Origin: Corynespora cassiicola
Taxonomy: Eukaryota; Ascomycota; Dothideomycetes; Pleosporales; Corynesporascaceae
Direction: 5' to 3'
Assembly (NCBI GenBank): GCA_022059125.1
Contig: JAEUWY010000002.1
Location: forward strand, 4,898,001-4,962,000
Length of the DNA: 64,000 nucleotides
The number at the start of each line of letters is the position of its first letter. Position 1 is the first letter of the stretch. The notes beneath the pieces are model-generated. The model was not told the DNA's origin. It worked only from the letters and a program-made list of their open reading frames with translations, and searched no databases. The position numbers and the translations under genes are program-made. Positions 1 through 14,599 of this stretch are shown here, piece after piece.

Positions 1-2882
1 ATATTATTTTTTATAACTACTATTATTTTATAATTACTGTCGCACGTTAGCAGTTACTTAAATATAAAATATATATAATATATAAATTACTACTACTGCT
101 ATTACTGCTTAAACTACTATTTTTTTTTTAATATTTTTAAAAACTTATAAAAAAAAACTATTTACTAAATAAAATATTTAAATAAAAATACTACGTAATA
201 AAGTTAAAGTTTAAATTTTAATTTATTATTAGTACTAAAAATTTTAGTTAAAGCTTTAGCTAAAACTTTAGCTAAAATTTTAAAAAAAAATTATTTTTAC
301 TATAAACTAAAGTTATTAAAATAATACTAACTATATTAAGCGTAGTTATAGAAATTAAAACTTTATAGACTATTACAGCTATTATAACTATTACAGCTAT
401 ATTACTACGCTACGTTAGCTCTAAGCTATTCTAGTTTTATAAAATAATTTACTTATAATAAGTTTTAATTAAAATAAAATATTTTTTCTATAATTTAAAA
501 AAGCTATAATTTAAAAATTTTAGTTAAAAATTTATTTTATATAGTTTTAGTACAGCAGACAGTATTTTTATATATTAGAATTAAAATTTACAGCTTAATA
601 ACTTATTAAAAAAAAAAAAACTTTACTAGCTTATAAATTATAATTATTCGCTTTAATATTACAACGATTTTAAATAGACTTTTATATTACTACTTTAGAG
701 CTTTAAAACTTTAAAATTTTAAAATAATATTTTATTTTTTATTATAACTTTTATAACTTACGTGCTCGCGGAATAAAAATTACTTATATACTTATTAATA
801 ATTTAAATATTTTTTATTATTTTTAGTTACTGTTTTATTAAACGCCTAACTAGCGTTATTACTATTTATACTTATTATCTGTATTTATTATTTAGTTTTA
901 GCTTAGTAAAGCTAAAAGAAAAGAACTTCTACAGCTTTTCAGATAAAATATTTATAAACTAAAATAAAAAAGTAAGTAAAAACTTTATCTACTTTTTAAG
1001 CTTCTAAATTCTTTTAATAAATTTATTTTTTTTATAAAAAAGTATTTAAAAATACTAATTTGTAAGCTTTATAATCTGCTAAATAAGTTTAAATTTTTTT
1101 ATTTAGTTTTTAACTTAGTACTAAAAGTAGTTTAGTTTATCTAAATTTAGAGAAAACAGATCAAACTAGTTTATAATAGCTTATAATAATATAATTTTTT
1201 TTTAGAGAGTATTAAAGTTAATAACATTACTTTTAATTTTATTATTTATAAACTTATTAAAAAAATCCTTATTAGCTTTAATTTTAGTAGCTATAGTTTT
1301 TTTATTACGCTTATAACTGCTAAAAACTATTTTAAATATTAAAAATCTATAAAACTAATAACGCTGCTATAAAGCTTTAAATAAATAAAATAAAAAATAA
1401 ACTTTTTATAATAAATTAGAATAGTCTATTTTTATCTACTAAAAAATAAAATAAATTATTTATTAGTTAAGTTATTTAGAAATAGGTCTATAAAATTTAA
1501 CTAATCTAAATTTTTATTTAAAACTAATTAAAAGTATATATAACTATTTTTTTAAATATAAATATAATAATAATTTTTTTATTATTTAATATAGTAGAAA
1601 TAGTTTTTTTCTACTTTTTATCGCAGAGACGAACTAAAAAAAATATTAATTTTATTAAAATTATTAGTAATAGCTTTAAAAACTTAAAAAAAAAAAAAAT
1701 ACGCTATTATAACTTAAAAAACTTTAATAAAAATTAAATATTTATAATATAGTATTTTTAGTTATTTATAAAGTACTAAAAGCACTTTTTAAAAAGTAAA
1801 ATTATACTATTATTAATTTAGTACACTTACTTTCTGTAAAAATACTTATTACTTCTATTAATTATAAATATAAAATATTAAACCTATTAAAAAAAAATAT
1901 TTACTATTATTTAAAATATTATTTCTAACTGTATTAGAGTTTATAATAGTTTATTATAGTTTATAATAAACTAAAAAAATTAAAAAAAATAATAGATCTA
2001 AATTAGATTTTAAAAAACTTAGTTAGTTAAAAACTAGAAAAAAAAAAAGTAAAAGTAAAATATTATAAAGTATACTACTTTATAATACTTTTTAATAATT
2101 TACTTTTTAGAATAAAAAGCTAGAAATAAATTTTAAAAATTAGACGTTTAAAAAAATAGAAAAAAAAAACTAAGTTAAAAAAAGCTAAGAAAAAAATTTT
2201 ATATTTTATAATTAGTAAAAATTTAAAATATTTATAGACAGTAAGCTTTACTGCTATTTTACTTTACTTTTTATTTAAAATTTTTTTTTAAAAAATAACA
2301 TATAAATAAATTATAAAATACTGTTTTAAAAAAATTATAATAAGTTATTATAGTATGTAAAAAGAAAGTAAAAAGTAAAAGCAGCTTTTTTTTTCCTTAC
2401 TTTTACTTTTTCTTAGTTTAGCTATTTAATATAATTATTTTTAAAAGCAGGAATATTTATAAAAAAATAATATAAAACTTTAAACGTAGTTATACTCTAT
2501 AAAAATTTATTATAGTTTATAACTAGTTTTAAAAAGTTATTAAAATTATCTATAATTTAGTATATACTTTCTAATTACTATATAGTTTTTTATTAGTAAT
2601 TTATTTTAATACTACTTTATTATTTACTAAAATAAAAATAGTTAACTTTTTTCTGTATTTACGTATCTGTTTAAAATAATTTTATATTATTTTAACTATA
2701 GTTTTTATAATTATTTAAAAGTTAGAATAAAACTTTTTAAAAAAACTAATAAAGTCGTTATATAGCGTATAAAATAAAAAAATAAATAAATTTAGTATAA
2801 AAAAACTAAAATTATTACTTAAAAAAATATTAAAAAGTAATTAAATTAAAAAAGTATAAAAAGATAGCTTATTTTAGTAGTA
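1..2882. other. RIP-degraded AT-rich DNA with a Fot1-like 3' relic
   Basis: No open frame survives here and I see no host gene. The last ~200 bases (about 2690-2880) match, allowing for C-to-T and G-to-A changes, the region at 13440-13640 that encodes the C-terminal basic part of the Fot1-like transposase, so this is probably a second, older Fot1-type copy. It ends abruptly at a TA (2881-2882) where a Tc1-like element was inserted. The remaining sequence is too mutated for me to assign; transposon debris of unknown class is the safest description. Confidence 0.5.
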
Positions 2883-4945
2883 CAGAAAAGTAATATTAAA
2901 AAAGCGTAATAAACAAGATCGTACTTTTTAAACTTATATAACTTTTTATATAAACTAGCTATTTAAAGCAAATATTTAGTTTTAAAAATATTTAATAGCG
3001 GTATATATAAAAGAAAAAAAAAATTATATAATATTTTAGCTTTTAAAAAAGCTCTAAAAAAAAGTATATAAACTAACCGGGTTTTATTTGTTTTTTAATA
3101 ATAAATTTTAATACTTTTTATATATAATTTATATAATTAAAGTTATTTTTAGAATTACATATTTTAATAAATACTAATTCTAATTTTTCTTCTATCTAAA
3201 TAGCTCTTTATACTAATATAATAATATCTTAAGCTATAATATAATTAGTATTAATTATTTTAAAAAAGTAATTAAATTAAAAAAATTATAATTTATTTTT
3301 AAATAATTTTAACTTTTTTAATTTTTTTTTATTCTATAATTTAATTTTATAAAAACTAATTCTGCTTCTACTTTTTTTTTTTTTTTTATAGATTTCTGTC
3401 TAGAACTTAGGCTTTTTTCTATTACTAACTTATTAGAAAATATAATTTTATTTAAATTTAAATTTTTTATATTTTTTATATTTTTTTTAATATTATCTAA
3501 TTTTATTCTAGCTTTTTTTTTATTTAGATACAGCTTTTTAGTACTAATATTTATACTATAATTTTCTTCTTTTAAATATTTTTATAAACTTTTTAGAAAT
3601 TTTTATATTATTTTTTAATAATATTTTTAATTTTTTTTAGAACTTTTAATTAAATTTTTATTAATAATTTTTTTTTTAGTATTTTATTTTTATTTTTTTT
3701 AAATCTTTTTTTAAACTATTAAATAAATTTTTTTTATTTGTTTTTTATATAGTATTTTTAATACTTATTTTATTTTTAATTAATATATTAGAAATAGTTA
3801 TAATAAATATATTAGCTTTTAATAAAAAATTAACTTTTTTTTTATAGTTTAAGAATTAAAGTTTTATTTTATTTTTATTTAGAAAAAATAGAGATTTAGA
3901 TCTCTATTTCTAAAATATTTATTTTTATACTAATTTAACTAGTTTATTATTATATAATTAATACTTATATAAGTAAAACGTTATTTTTAAACTTTATTTT
4001 TTTAATATTAAATTAAATTTTAAACTTTTTTATTTTACTAACGTAATATAAACTAAATCTAATTAAATTAGCGTAAAATAAAAAGTTTGAACTATTTTTT
4101 AAATAAAAAATAAATCAGCTTTTAAATTTATACTTTTTTTTTACTATAATATTATATTAATTTTTTAAGCTATAAATGTTATATAACATAAAGAATAAGT
4201 AAGCCGATTAGATAAATAAGCTGATTAGCTTTCTAACTGCTCTAACGCGAGCCACCTATATTTATAATACTTTTACTAAATAATTTTTAATTAACTTATA
4301 ATAAAGTTTATATAATTTTAGCTTTTATAGTAATTTAAAATAACTTAATTTTAAGCGTAAAACACGCTATAAAAGTTTATAAAGTTTTATTTACTACGCT
4401 ATATAATTAACGCGCTAATTAATCTGTAAAATATAATTACTAGCTTAATTTAAAGTAGCTAACTAAGCTTAAAAAAAAAATTATTATTAATATTTTTAAG
4501 CTAAATTTATTAAAATTCGCACTTACGCTAACTACTATATATAATATAACTAATTAGTTACTTACTACGTAAAAGATAAACTTTATTAATATTAAATAGT
4601 CTAATAACTTTACTAAATATTAGCTAAATTTTTAAATTTAATTAATTTATTAGCAGAATTACTAGCGTGTTCTATATAAAAATTCTAAAATTATTAGCTT
4701 TTAGTTTAAGCTGCTGTATTATATAAAAGTAAAATATAGTATTATTAATAAAAATATATATAACTTTAACAAAACAAGCTTTATAATAAATATAATATCA
4801 GCTTAATTAGTAGTTACAGTATTAAAAAAATAAAATTAACTTAAAAATACTTAGCTAAATAATTATAAATAAGTTATAATAATTTAAAAAATTAACGCGT
4901 GCAGCTAAGTAATTTTTTTTTTATTATTTTTATAAGTAAGTACTA

Positions 4946-5388
4946 TATTAAAACTATGCTACAGGCTATAAGCGAGGCTAGAGAGTAAGTAGCTGCTTAA
5001 GTTAATTCTCAGAAATAAGTACTAGTAAAGTTACGTAAGTAAAACAATGTGTAATATACTATATAAGTCTCTGTGTTAGCGATAAAGTATAATAAATTAA
5101 TAGTTAATTCTAAATAATAGATTTACTAATAAAGTAAATATAATTATACAGTATAATTATGCGAATTATATACTTAATAGTAACCGCGCTTACCTATATC
5201 TATTATAAACGCTTACTATTAGTGCTTATAAGCGTTTACTTTACTAAAATATAAACTCTAAATTATAGATTTTTTTTAATTATATAATATAGTACAGCAG
5301 TTTTTTCTTAGGCGCGTAATTATATATATAATTAGAGCTGTATTTTTAATATTGCTTACTTAGATTCTTCTAAAACTATATTATAACA
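4946..5388 (-). repeat. 3' LTR of gypsy-1
   Basis: 443 bp, matches 12328-12770 apart from C/T and G/A differences typical of RIP. It carries the shared block around the ATATATATAAT core seen in all copies of the family. Confidence 0.9.
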
Positions 5389-5517
5389 CTATCTCTTTCT
5401 TTCCAGAATTCGTCTTTAAATTATATAACTAATTAGTAGTTTTATTTATAAACGCTGTTACCCCGCGTTTTATAAGTATAACTAGTATATTATATTTTCT
5501 AACTTTTAAATATATTA

Positions 5518-6588
5518 ACGTAAAGGATAAGCGAGTCGATCGGACAAGCGAGCCGATTACTTAATGCCAAGCATTTATATAAAACTTTAAAGCTTAATAA
5601 CTTTTTTATTATAATAGCTATTAAAATAAAAATTTAATATTTATAAAGCTAAAGCTTATAGCTTTTTATAAATATAAAAAATTTATTTATAAGTTTACTA
5701 ATATAAAAGCTATTAAATTTTAAAGTTTATATAAAATAGTATTAGTTTAGTTAATATAATAGCTTTAAAATAGCTGTAATAGTTTATAATATTTTTTTTA
5801 TAAATAAAAAAAGTATATATTTATATATTAAATTTATTATTATAGCGTGCAGTATTTATTTTAGTATAGTTTATTTAGCTTAGCTTAAAAATTCTAAAAA
5901 AATAGTTTATATAATTGAACTTTTAAATAATAGTAATTTTTTAAATATTTTTACGCTTATTATAAACTAATAAGTATATAGAATTATTAAATTTAAAATG
6001 TTTTATAATAATTAATATTAAAGTTAAGTATTAAAGTTAAAATATAATTTAGTAATATATATTTACTTATATAAAATATTAGTTTAACTTTTTTTTTTTA
6101 GAAAAAAAACCTTAAAATAGTTTTATAGTATAGAATGTATTAAATTGAAAGTGTTTTAAAAAGTTTTAAATTTAATATATAGCTTATAAACTTAAAACGT
6201 AATATTTTTTAATATTTTTAAGCTAAGCTAAATAAACTATACTAAAATAAATACTGCACGCTATAATAATAAATTTAATATATAAATATATACTTTTTTT
6301 ATTTATAAAAAAAATATTATAAACTATTACAGCTATTTTAAAGCTATTATATTAACTAAACTAATACTATTTTATATAAACTTTAAAATTTAATAGCTTT
6401 TATATTAGTAAACTTATAAATAAATTTTTTATATTTATAAAAAGCTATAAGCTTTAGCTTTATAAATATTAAATTTTTATTTTAATAGCTATTATAATAA
6501 AAAAGTTATTAAGCTTTAAAGTTTTATATAAATGCTTGGCATTAAGTAATCGGCTCGCTTGTCCGATCGACTCGCTTATCCTTTACGT
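5518..6588. mobile_element. Foldback/MITE-like element with 375-bp identical arms
   Basis: Arms 5518-5892 and 6214-6588 are inverse complements with no mismatch that I could find by eye, separated by about 320 bp of AT-rich spacer. It is flanked by TA (5516-5517 and 6589-6590) and lies inside gypsy-1 next to its 3' LTR. The outer ~60 bp keep normal GC content and contain two copies of AAGCGAGYCGAT. They correspond, minus RIP changes, to the ends of the Fot1-like element at 4186, so a Fot1-type transposase probably mobilised it. It has no coding capacity. A transcript across it would fold into a very long hairpin. Confidence 0.88.
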
Positions 6589-9500
6589 TATATTTATTTT
6601 ATGTCTGAAATTCGTTGCGCAAATATTATTTCTTCTTTCTTTTATAATAAATATTTTGTCTTTAGTTAAGATTGCTTTATTATATCTAATTTTTATTTAA
6701 AATATACTAAGTATACTAAACTTAGTTACTTCTGCGTAAGCTTGTTATAAAAGTCGCTTAACTATACTTATAACAAATACTAAAAAAAAAAAAAAAAAAA
6801 AAATTATTAGCGCAGATAATATTTTAGTTAATATAAAATAAAAAAATATTAAAATAGGCTGAAAAGCGTGCGAAGAAAAAAGCGCTTTATTTAGTATTAG
6901 AAATAAAAAAAAATAGTAAGTTAAACGCTGTTTAATCTATAGACTGTTTTACTACTAATACTTTAGTTAAGTTTTCGCCTGTAATATAGTCTATAATAAA
7001 CTTTATTAATTCTGTTATTACTTTTTTTAATAATAGTTTAACAGTATTAAGTAATTTTTAAAATTAGTTTTTAGTTTTTATATATTCTCGGATTCAGAGT
7101 AACCTTTCTATTTAACTAGATATTCTCGTCTTCTAGGTAATTATTAATATACTTTTACTTTCTTAACTTTAAATTTAACTTTTTTTTTTATTTTATAGTA
7201 GAAGTATTTTTAAACTAGTATTTTAGCGTCGGCGGGTTCTAATAGTAATACGTAGAATACTAAGTATATTTTAGTATTAGTAAAAAGTTAAAGTTTATAG
7301 TTAACTAGTTTTTTTTATTCTAAAATTAAAAATAGTCCGACTTTAATATAATCTAATTTCTTACTTAGTTATATTATTTAAAAGTTTTTTATAAAAAAAT
7401 ATACTTTATTTTTTTTTTTAGCTAAAGTGCTATTTTTTATTTTTAGTTAATATAAAAAATAGTCTTACGTTATGCTGTCTTAATATTCTTCTATAATTAT
7501 TTATAAAGTTTTTATAGTTTTTTTAATTTATCTATTACTTAACTTACAACTAGCTTAATTCGTTTTTCTTTAATTTTTAGTAATAGAAAATTTAGATATA
7601 TTCTGTGTAATACGTACTAAAAAAATTACTTTATTATTATTAATTCTCTGTTATTAAATACGAGTTGTGCTATAAATAGTAGTAATATCTAATTATTCTG
7701 TTTTTAGTTACTATACATCTGTAAGTATATTTTTATAGTTTAGTTTATTTTTTCTATTTAACTATCTGTCTGTAGATAGTATACTATTAATAATTTTTTT
7801 TTAATTCTAATAGCTGATATTAGTATTGTCTAATAGTTTAATATAAAAAGTTTATTTCCGTTACTAATAATTAATTAAAATAATTTATAATACCTAACTA
7901 CGTAATTTAAAATAATCTGTACTAGTTCTAATACAGTATAGTTATCTCTAAATAGAATTATCTCTGTATATTTTATAAATCTGTTTATAACTACTAGAAT
8001 AGTATTATAAAGTATTTTAAAAACTAAGTTCTAAAACGTTAGTAGTCTAGTAATAAAGTCTATAGTAATATTTATTTAAAGTTTATTTAATATTTTTACA
8101 GCTTGTAGTTCTCCGTACTAAACGTACGTACTATACTTATTTTTTTAATATATTATATATTTTTAAATAAACTTTGCTATCTTATTTTTTAATTTAAAAA
8201 TATTATACGTCTGTTATATTAGTTTAATTATCTATTTAATACTTAGATATTTGTATAACAAATTTTTATAATACTGCTAAATAATAGTTTAATAAAGTTC
8301 TTTTAGTACTTATTAATATACTATTATAATAAAATTAATGCTGCGTGCTGGTTCTAAAGTACCGTCTAACACTTATTTAAAAATAACAGCTTTATTTATT
8401 AACTTAGTTTCTGTAATGTCTATTTTTCGGCTTAAAGCGTCTGCTTTTCTGTTTTTTTTACTTAGTATATAAATAATTTTAAATTTATATTATTCTAGTT
8501 CTTTACTCTATCTAGTATATTATTAATCTAATAGTTTAGTTATTATAAATATTATTAGATTTTTATAATTTAAATATACTGTAAGTTCCGAACAGCTTTT
8601 TACATAAATTTTTTAATATTTAAAAAAGTCTATAATAGTAAGTAGCTTTTTATTATAAATATTATAATTTTTTTCGGCTCCGCTAAATTTTTTTAAATAA
8701 TAGATAATTAGATACTATTTACTTTTTTTTTTTTAGTTAATATATACTTCTATTACTAAGTTTAATACATCTGTTTCTATGCGTAAGAGTTTTCTACTAA
8801 TAAAAAATATAAAAACTAGTAGTAATATGCTTACTTCTTTAAGTGTCTTAAAAGCTTATTACTAGTCTATATTCTACTTAAATAGTATATTTTTTTTTAT
8901 TAACTTTATAAATAGTAATATTTTTTCTAAGTAGTAATTAATAAACTGCCTATTAAAGTTATAGAATTGTAAAAAAAATTATATATTCTTAATATTTTTT
9001 AGCGTTAGCTAGTTTTTAACTACTTTAATTTTCTTTAAACTAATCTTAACTCTATATCTTTCTATAATATATTTTAAAAATTTAACTTTTTTTTTATAGA
9101 ATTTATATTTCTCTAGTTTAAGTCGTAGCTCTGTTTTTTTTAAATATTTTAGTACTATTTATACGTGCTAAATGTGTTCTTTAAAGTCTTTAGAAAAAAC
9201 TAAAATATTATTTAAATATATAATAATAAATATATCTAGATATACTTTTAATACGTTATTAATAAGTATCTAATATATTACAGGTGCGTTAGTAAAACTA
9301 AATAGTATTATAAAATATTTATAGTACTTATACCGCGTCCGGAATATTATTTTTTATTTTTTATTTTTTTTTATATATATTAGGTTATACGCGCCTTAGA
9401 GATCTAAAACTATAAATATCTATACTTTAAATAGTCTATCTTTAAGCTTTTAAATATTTAGTAGTAAATATCTATTCTTAATTATAATATTATTAAGTTT

Positions 9501-12327
9501 TCTAAAATCTATATATAACTGTAGAAATCTATTTTTCTTAGAAATAAAAATAATTAAATATTCTGTCTCTAACGTTAATTCGCGTATAAATTTTTTTTTA
9601 AAATTTTTATTAAAATATATTTATAATACTATAAGTTTTTTTTTAATAAACTGTAGATAGGCTTAAAAGTTGGATTTTTTTTTTTTAAAAAGCTATTTCG
9701 CAGTTCTAAAGCTGATACTTAAATAATACTTTATTATCTACTTTTTTTTAAAAAAGTAGTTTCTATTTGCTGTACTCTTTAGAGATTTTAAAAGTTATAT
9801 AAATTATTTCTAAAACTTTTACTTTTTTATCTAGTAGCTTTTTATTAGATTTAGTAGAGTTAATCTTTCTTTTTAAAAGCGTTTTATTTAATTTTTTACT
9901 GCCTATATTATTTAGCATAATTTTATCTACTATTAAATACTGCTAATACGTAGATTCTAATATAATAGTACAGGTATATTCTATAAATAAAAGCTTTTTT
10001 CTTACTTAGTTAATATATAAGTTATACTTTCTAAACTATAAAAGTCTTAAAATAACGTTATAAATAGCTGTGTCTATAATATTAAAAAAAATCTTTTTTT
10101 AGTGTTTTTAGATACTTATAATAGTTATAGCTTCTTAATTTATTAATACTTTTTCTAGTATTTTTTTTTTAGTTACTGTGTAAAAGAAATAGAGTTATTT
10201 ATAAGTATGTGTTTTTATTTTACTACGCTTTACAGCCTACAGTAAAAAGTAGTTACACTAAATCTTTATATCTAATAATATTTTTATTTAGTATCTATTA
10301 AGCTTAACAGATAGTTTAACTAAATTTTCTAAGTTAGTAGCGTATAATGCTTTAAGTTAATTTTAAGCGCTAGATACTGTTTTAAAAAAAACTTATTACT
10401 AAATTTATATAAGCGTTTTTTATTCTAGTAACGTTCGTAATTTTTATATAAGTATATTTACTAGAGATTTTATATATATTTTTTATTAACTAGCATATTT
10501 ATTATAAGTTCTTCGTTTTTATTTATTTTAGAAAAGTATTATATTTATTATTTATTTTATAAGTAAATATTATATATATATATTTTGCAGTTAAACTACT
10601 GTTGCGTATATTTACGTAGTTTTTTTAAAAACTATTCTACTGCTACTTTATTTAAGTAATAAATTTAGTATTAGTTTTTTTTATAGAATATCTATAAGTA
10701 GCTTATATATTTTAGATTTTTTAGATTTAAATAGTATTATAGTTTTTACGTATTTCAGCTTTATAAAAAACTTAAAACTGTGTTTAGTTCGCTGTTAAAG
10801 TTTAGTAAAACTTTTAGCCTAATTTCTAAATTTAGTTAATTAACTAATTTTTATATTTTAAAACTACGTTGTTGTCAGCGTTCCTCTAAGTTTTAGTTTT
10901 TTTTATCTAAGTTATAGTATTTTTTTAACTGTTTACGCGTTACAAGTAATTCTTTCTACTATATAAATATTTTTATTAAATTTTTTCTGTATTTTTTAAA
11001 AGCTTTAGCTAATTTTTATATCTTTTTAAAGTTTTTATTTATTCTAAATCGTGCGAGTTCGGGTAGTATACTGCTATTACTATTTTTTTTAAACTTATAA
11101 CTAGTATTATTTAAATAGTTTTTGTAATTATATACTTTGTAAAAAGCTTTTTTTTTTTTAAAGCTAGATTTTTTAAATTTAACTTTTTTAAAAATGCTTC
11201 TAAACTCCGTTTAAATATTTTTATTTTAATACTAAATATAATTAAAAAATTTTTCTATTTTTTTGTTTTGCAGTAGTTCACTGTTGCAGATAAATTCTAT
11301 TTTATAAAATCTATTTATAATAATTTTCTATTTATTATCTACGTTAGATTTATTATTTAGAGTAGTTTATAATATATTTAGCTATTAAATAACTTTATTC
11401 TTTAATTAATAGTTTTTTATAATATAGCCTGTTTTTCTACACGCGTAGCAAGTTATAGCCTTATTTTTAAATTTATTTTTTTTTATTACTTTTTTTTCCC
11501 GCTTTTTAGATATTACTAAAAACTATTAGTTTATTACTATAGATGTTATAAGTAAAATACGTTATTTTACGTTTAACTCGTTTACTAGTATTAGCGTTAT
11601 AGTACTTTTTACTATAGCTTAATTTAGTACATTATTTATATTTTAAATTTTAGTTTTAGTATAATTCTATTTATAATTCGTACAGTTTCTAATTAATATT
11701 AATAAACTTATTTATAAGTTATTTAAGCGTATTAAGCTAAGCTCTAAAACGTATAAGTTTTTCTTTAACATTAAGCTTAAGTCTTTAATAGTATATTGTT
11801 ATAAGTATTTTATTATTTTATTTAGTAAAAATTAATAGTTACTAAAATTTATTAGCGTAGTCAGCAGCTAAAGCCTGTTATTTAAAATATTAAATAGCTT
11901 ATTTAGTAATTGTATTTTTATTAAAAACTCTAAAAACTTATTTAATTTTTTTCTTAAATTTATTAAAGTTTTTTATTTATTTATTAACATCGTCGTTAGC
12001 TTCGCCGTTCTTATACTTAATAAAAGCTAGTTTAATCTATTAAAGTACTTTGTTTTTTATATATGTAACTGCAAATATAACGCGTTTTTTTTTTTAAATA
12101 TTTTTATTTTAAAAGTTAAAGAATAAGTTAAGCTGTAAAAGCCAGTTTTTAAACTTACTTTATTCTTTATAATAAAAATTAGATATTACTATTTTAATAG
12201 AATTGTTATCTGCTGTGTTAGGTTATATAATTATACTAGTAGTAGCTTTAGTACTAACAGTACTACTAATTAGAGTTAAAAGTACGCGTAATTCTAAAGT
12301 AGTACTTATTTTAAAAAATATTTATAA

Positions 12328-12770
12328 TATTAAAGCTGTGCTATAAACTATAAGTAAAGCTAAAGAGCAAGTAGCTGCTTAAATTAATTTTTAGAAATAA
12401 ATACTAGTAAAGTTACGTAAGTAAAATAATATATAATATATTATATAAATCTCTGTATTAGTAATAGAGCACAATAAATTAATAGTTAATTCTAAGTAAT
12501 AGATTTACTAATAAAGTAAACATAATTATACAGTATAATTATATAAACTATATACTTAATAGTAACCGCGCTTACCTATATCTATTATAAATACTTACTA
12601 TTAGTATTTATAAGCGCTTATTTTACTAAAACGTAAGCTCTAAATTACAGATTTTTTTTAGTTACGTAATATAGTATAGCAGTTTCTTCTCAGGCGCGTA
12701 ATTATATATATAATTAGAGCTGCGCCTTTAATATTGCTTACCTAGATTCTTCTAAAACTGTATTATAACA
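12328..12770 (-). repeat. 5' LTR of gypsy-1
   Basis: 443 bp, ends CTGTATTATAACA on the plus strand and is followed by the TACTA target duplication at 12771-12775. Confidence 0.9.
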
Positions 12771-13644
12771 TACTACTTTTATATATAATATAAAAATAAT
12801 AATATTTTATTTAGCTAATATATATTATTTAGCGAAATAGGCTAGACAATAAATAAGCTAAAAGTATATTAGTTAGAGTATTTTAACACTTATACGCAGA
12901 GCTATATAGTAAATATATACTAACTACTATTTATTAACAGTTATAAAAGTTATAATTTTTTTATTTTTTAAAACTTCTGCACAGAAAGTAAAATTATTAC
13001 TTTTTATATACTTTTATATTTATTATATTTTTTTTAATTTATTAATATAAAGTGTTTTTTACTTTTAAAGCGCGCGTACAGTAATAAAATTTCTAATTTA
13101 GTATATAATTATATTAACTATATTAATAAAATTACTTTTCTACTAGCTTTTAAAAAAGTTTTTAAATAATTTTTTATAAAAAATAATATATATATAAGCT
13201 TTTAAAAAATAAAAATAGTTTTTTATAATTTAAAAACAGTACTGTTAAAGTTTAATATAAAGCTATATACGTTTACGCTAGTTTTTTTTAAAACTATTTA
13301 GTAAAAAACTAAAATACTTAATAATATATATAAATTAAAAATTTAACTAACGTTAATTCGCGACAGAATTAGAAAATATAAAAATTTATTATTTATTTTT
13401 ATTTTTACAGCTATTATTTAGCTTAAAAAAAAAACTACAGTAATATTTTATATAGCTGTATTATTTAAAAGCTAAAATAAAATTTTTAAAAAAGCTAATA
13501 AAGCCGCTATATAATGTATAAAGTAAAAAAAAAAAACAGATTTAGCGTAAGAAATTTTTAATAAAAACTAAAAAAACAAAAATTATAGCTTAAAAAAACG
13601 TTAAAAAATAATTAAATAAAAAAAAGTGTAAAAAAGTAGTTTAT

Positions 13645-13863
13645 TATCAGGCACGAATCTGAAGTAGAGTGTAAGAGTTACAGCAATACGGATAGACAAG
13701 TGAAAAGAATCTAATTATATATTGTCGTGTGGAAAAGAGAGACGAATTGCTGCCAAAACAGCTTACAGTAACTTAGAAATATATACTATTACGCTTGTAA
13801 CTAAGCTAATCTAAAACACCCTATAATAGGCTATAATAGGTTATAATAAGACACAGCTTTATA
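13645..13863 (-). repeat. 3' LTR of gypsy-3
   Basis: 219 bp; this copy is the less mutated of the pair and starts TATCAGGCACGAATC. Confidence 0.88.
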
Positions 13864-14599
13864 TTACCTTCTTTTTTAATAATGTACGACTTTATATACT
13901 ATTATGCCTGTAGATAAAAGAAATAGTAATTATAAGCATCTATTCTATACTCTAGTTTTTATTTAAAAGATACAGTTTATATTTTTAGATTTCTAGCAGT
14001 TTATAGCAGAATATAGCGACTCTATAGTTTAAGAATTATATCTAGTTTAGATATTCTGTTTTATTACTGTCTATAATAAAATACAGCAACTTTAGTTATT
14101 TAATCTAGTAATTAAAACTTATTAATTTAATTTATTAAAGTTTGCTATAGTTTATAGCAGTCTCTTCTATCTACTATAAAAATTAAAATTTAATACTCTA
14201 TCTCTTAGTAGGCTACTATAGATTATAGTAGGCATAAGTATAACCAGTCTTCCTCTTTTAAAATTAAATTAAAATTATTTTACTTTAGTAAAAAAAGTAA
14301 AAGTAAAAAAGTAGAATATTAAGAAAAGTTGCAGTAAAGAAGTTCTAACAGAAAAAAAGTAAAAATACCCTCTAAAGATATATAAAAGGTTTTTCTAACA
14401 CTTTCTAGCTTCTAGTTTTCTTCTTTTCTACTCTCTACTCTTAATTCGGTAAGTTTTTTAAAATTTTCTTATACTCTCTATTTTAGAGTATTATAAAGTA
14501 CCGCACTCTATTATACTTTTTATTATAAAATATTATAGAGTATTACAGTTTATAATACCCTATAATATTCTATAATATTCTATTTTATTATATTATAGT

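Larger units (their letters stand above)
4946..12770 (-). mobile_element. Gypsy-1, full-length RIPed Ty3/gypsy retrotransposon
   Basis: Two 443-bp LTRs (4946-5388, 12328-12770) bound the element, with a TACTA duplication on each side (4941-4945, 12771-12775). The LTR begins TGTTATAATAC on the element's own (minus) strand, mutated to TA at the third copy. Coding relics run on the minus strand: a CCHC-like knuckle with Cys-Tyr-Ala-Cys spacing at 11409-11450 and the reverse-transcriptase box YLNNILVFS at 9192-9218, from YLDD by G-to-A change. Without the foldback element at 5518-6588 it is about 6.75 kb. It is the same family as gypsy-2. Every frame is broken by stops, so it cannot move by itself. 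Confidence 0.9.
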
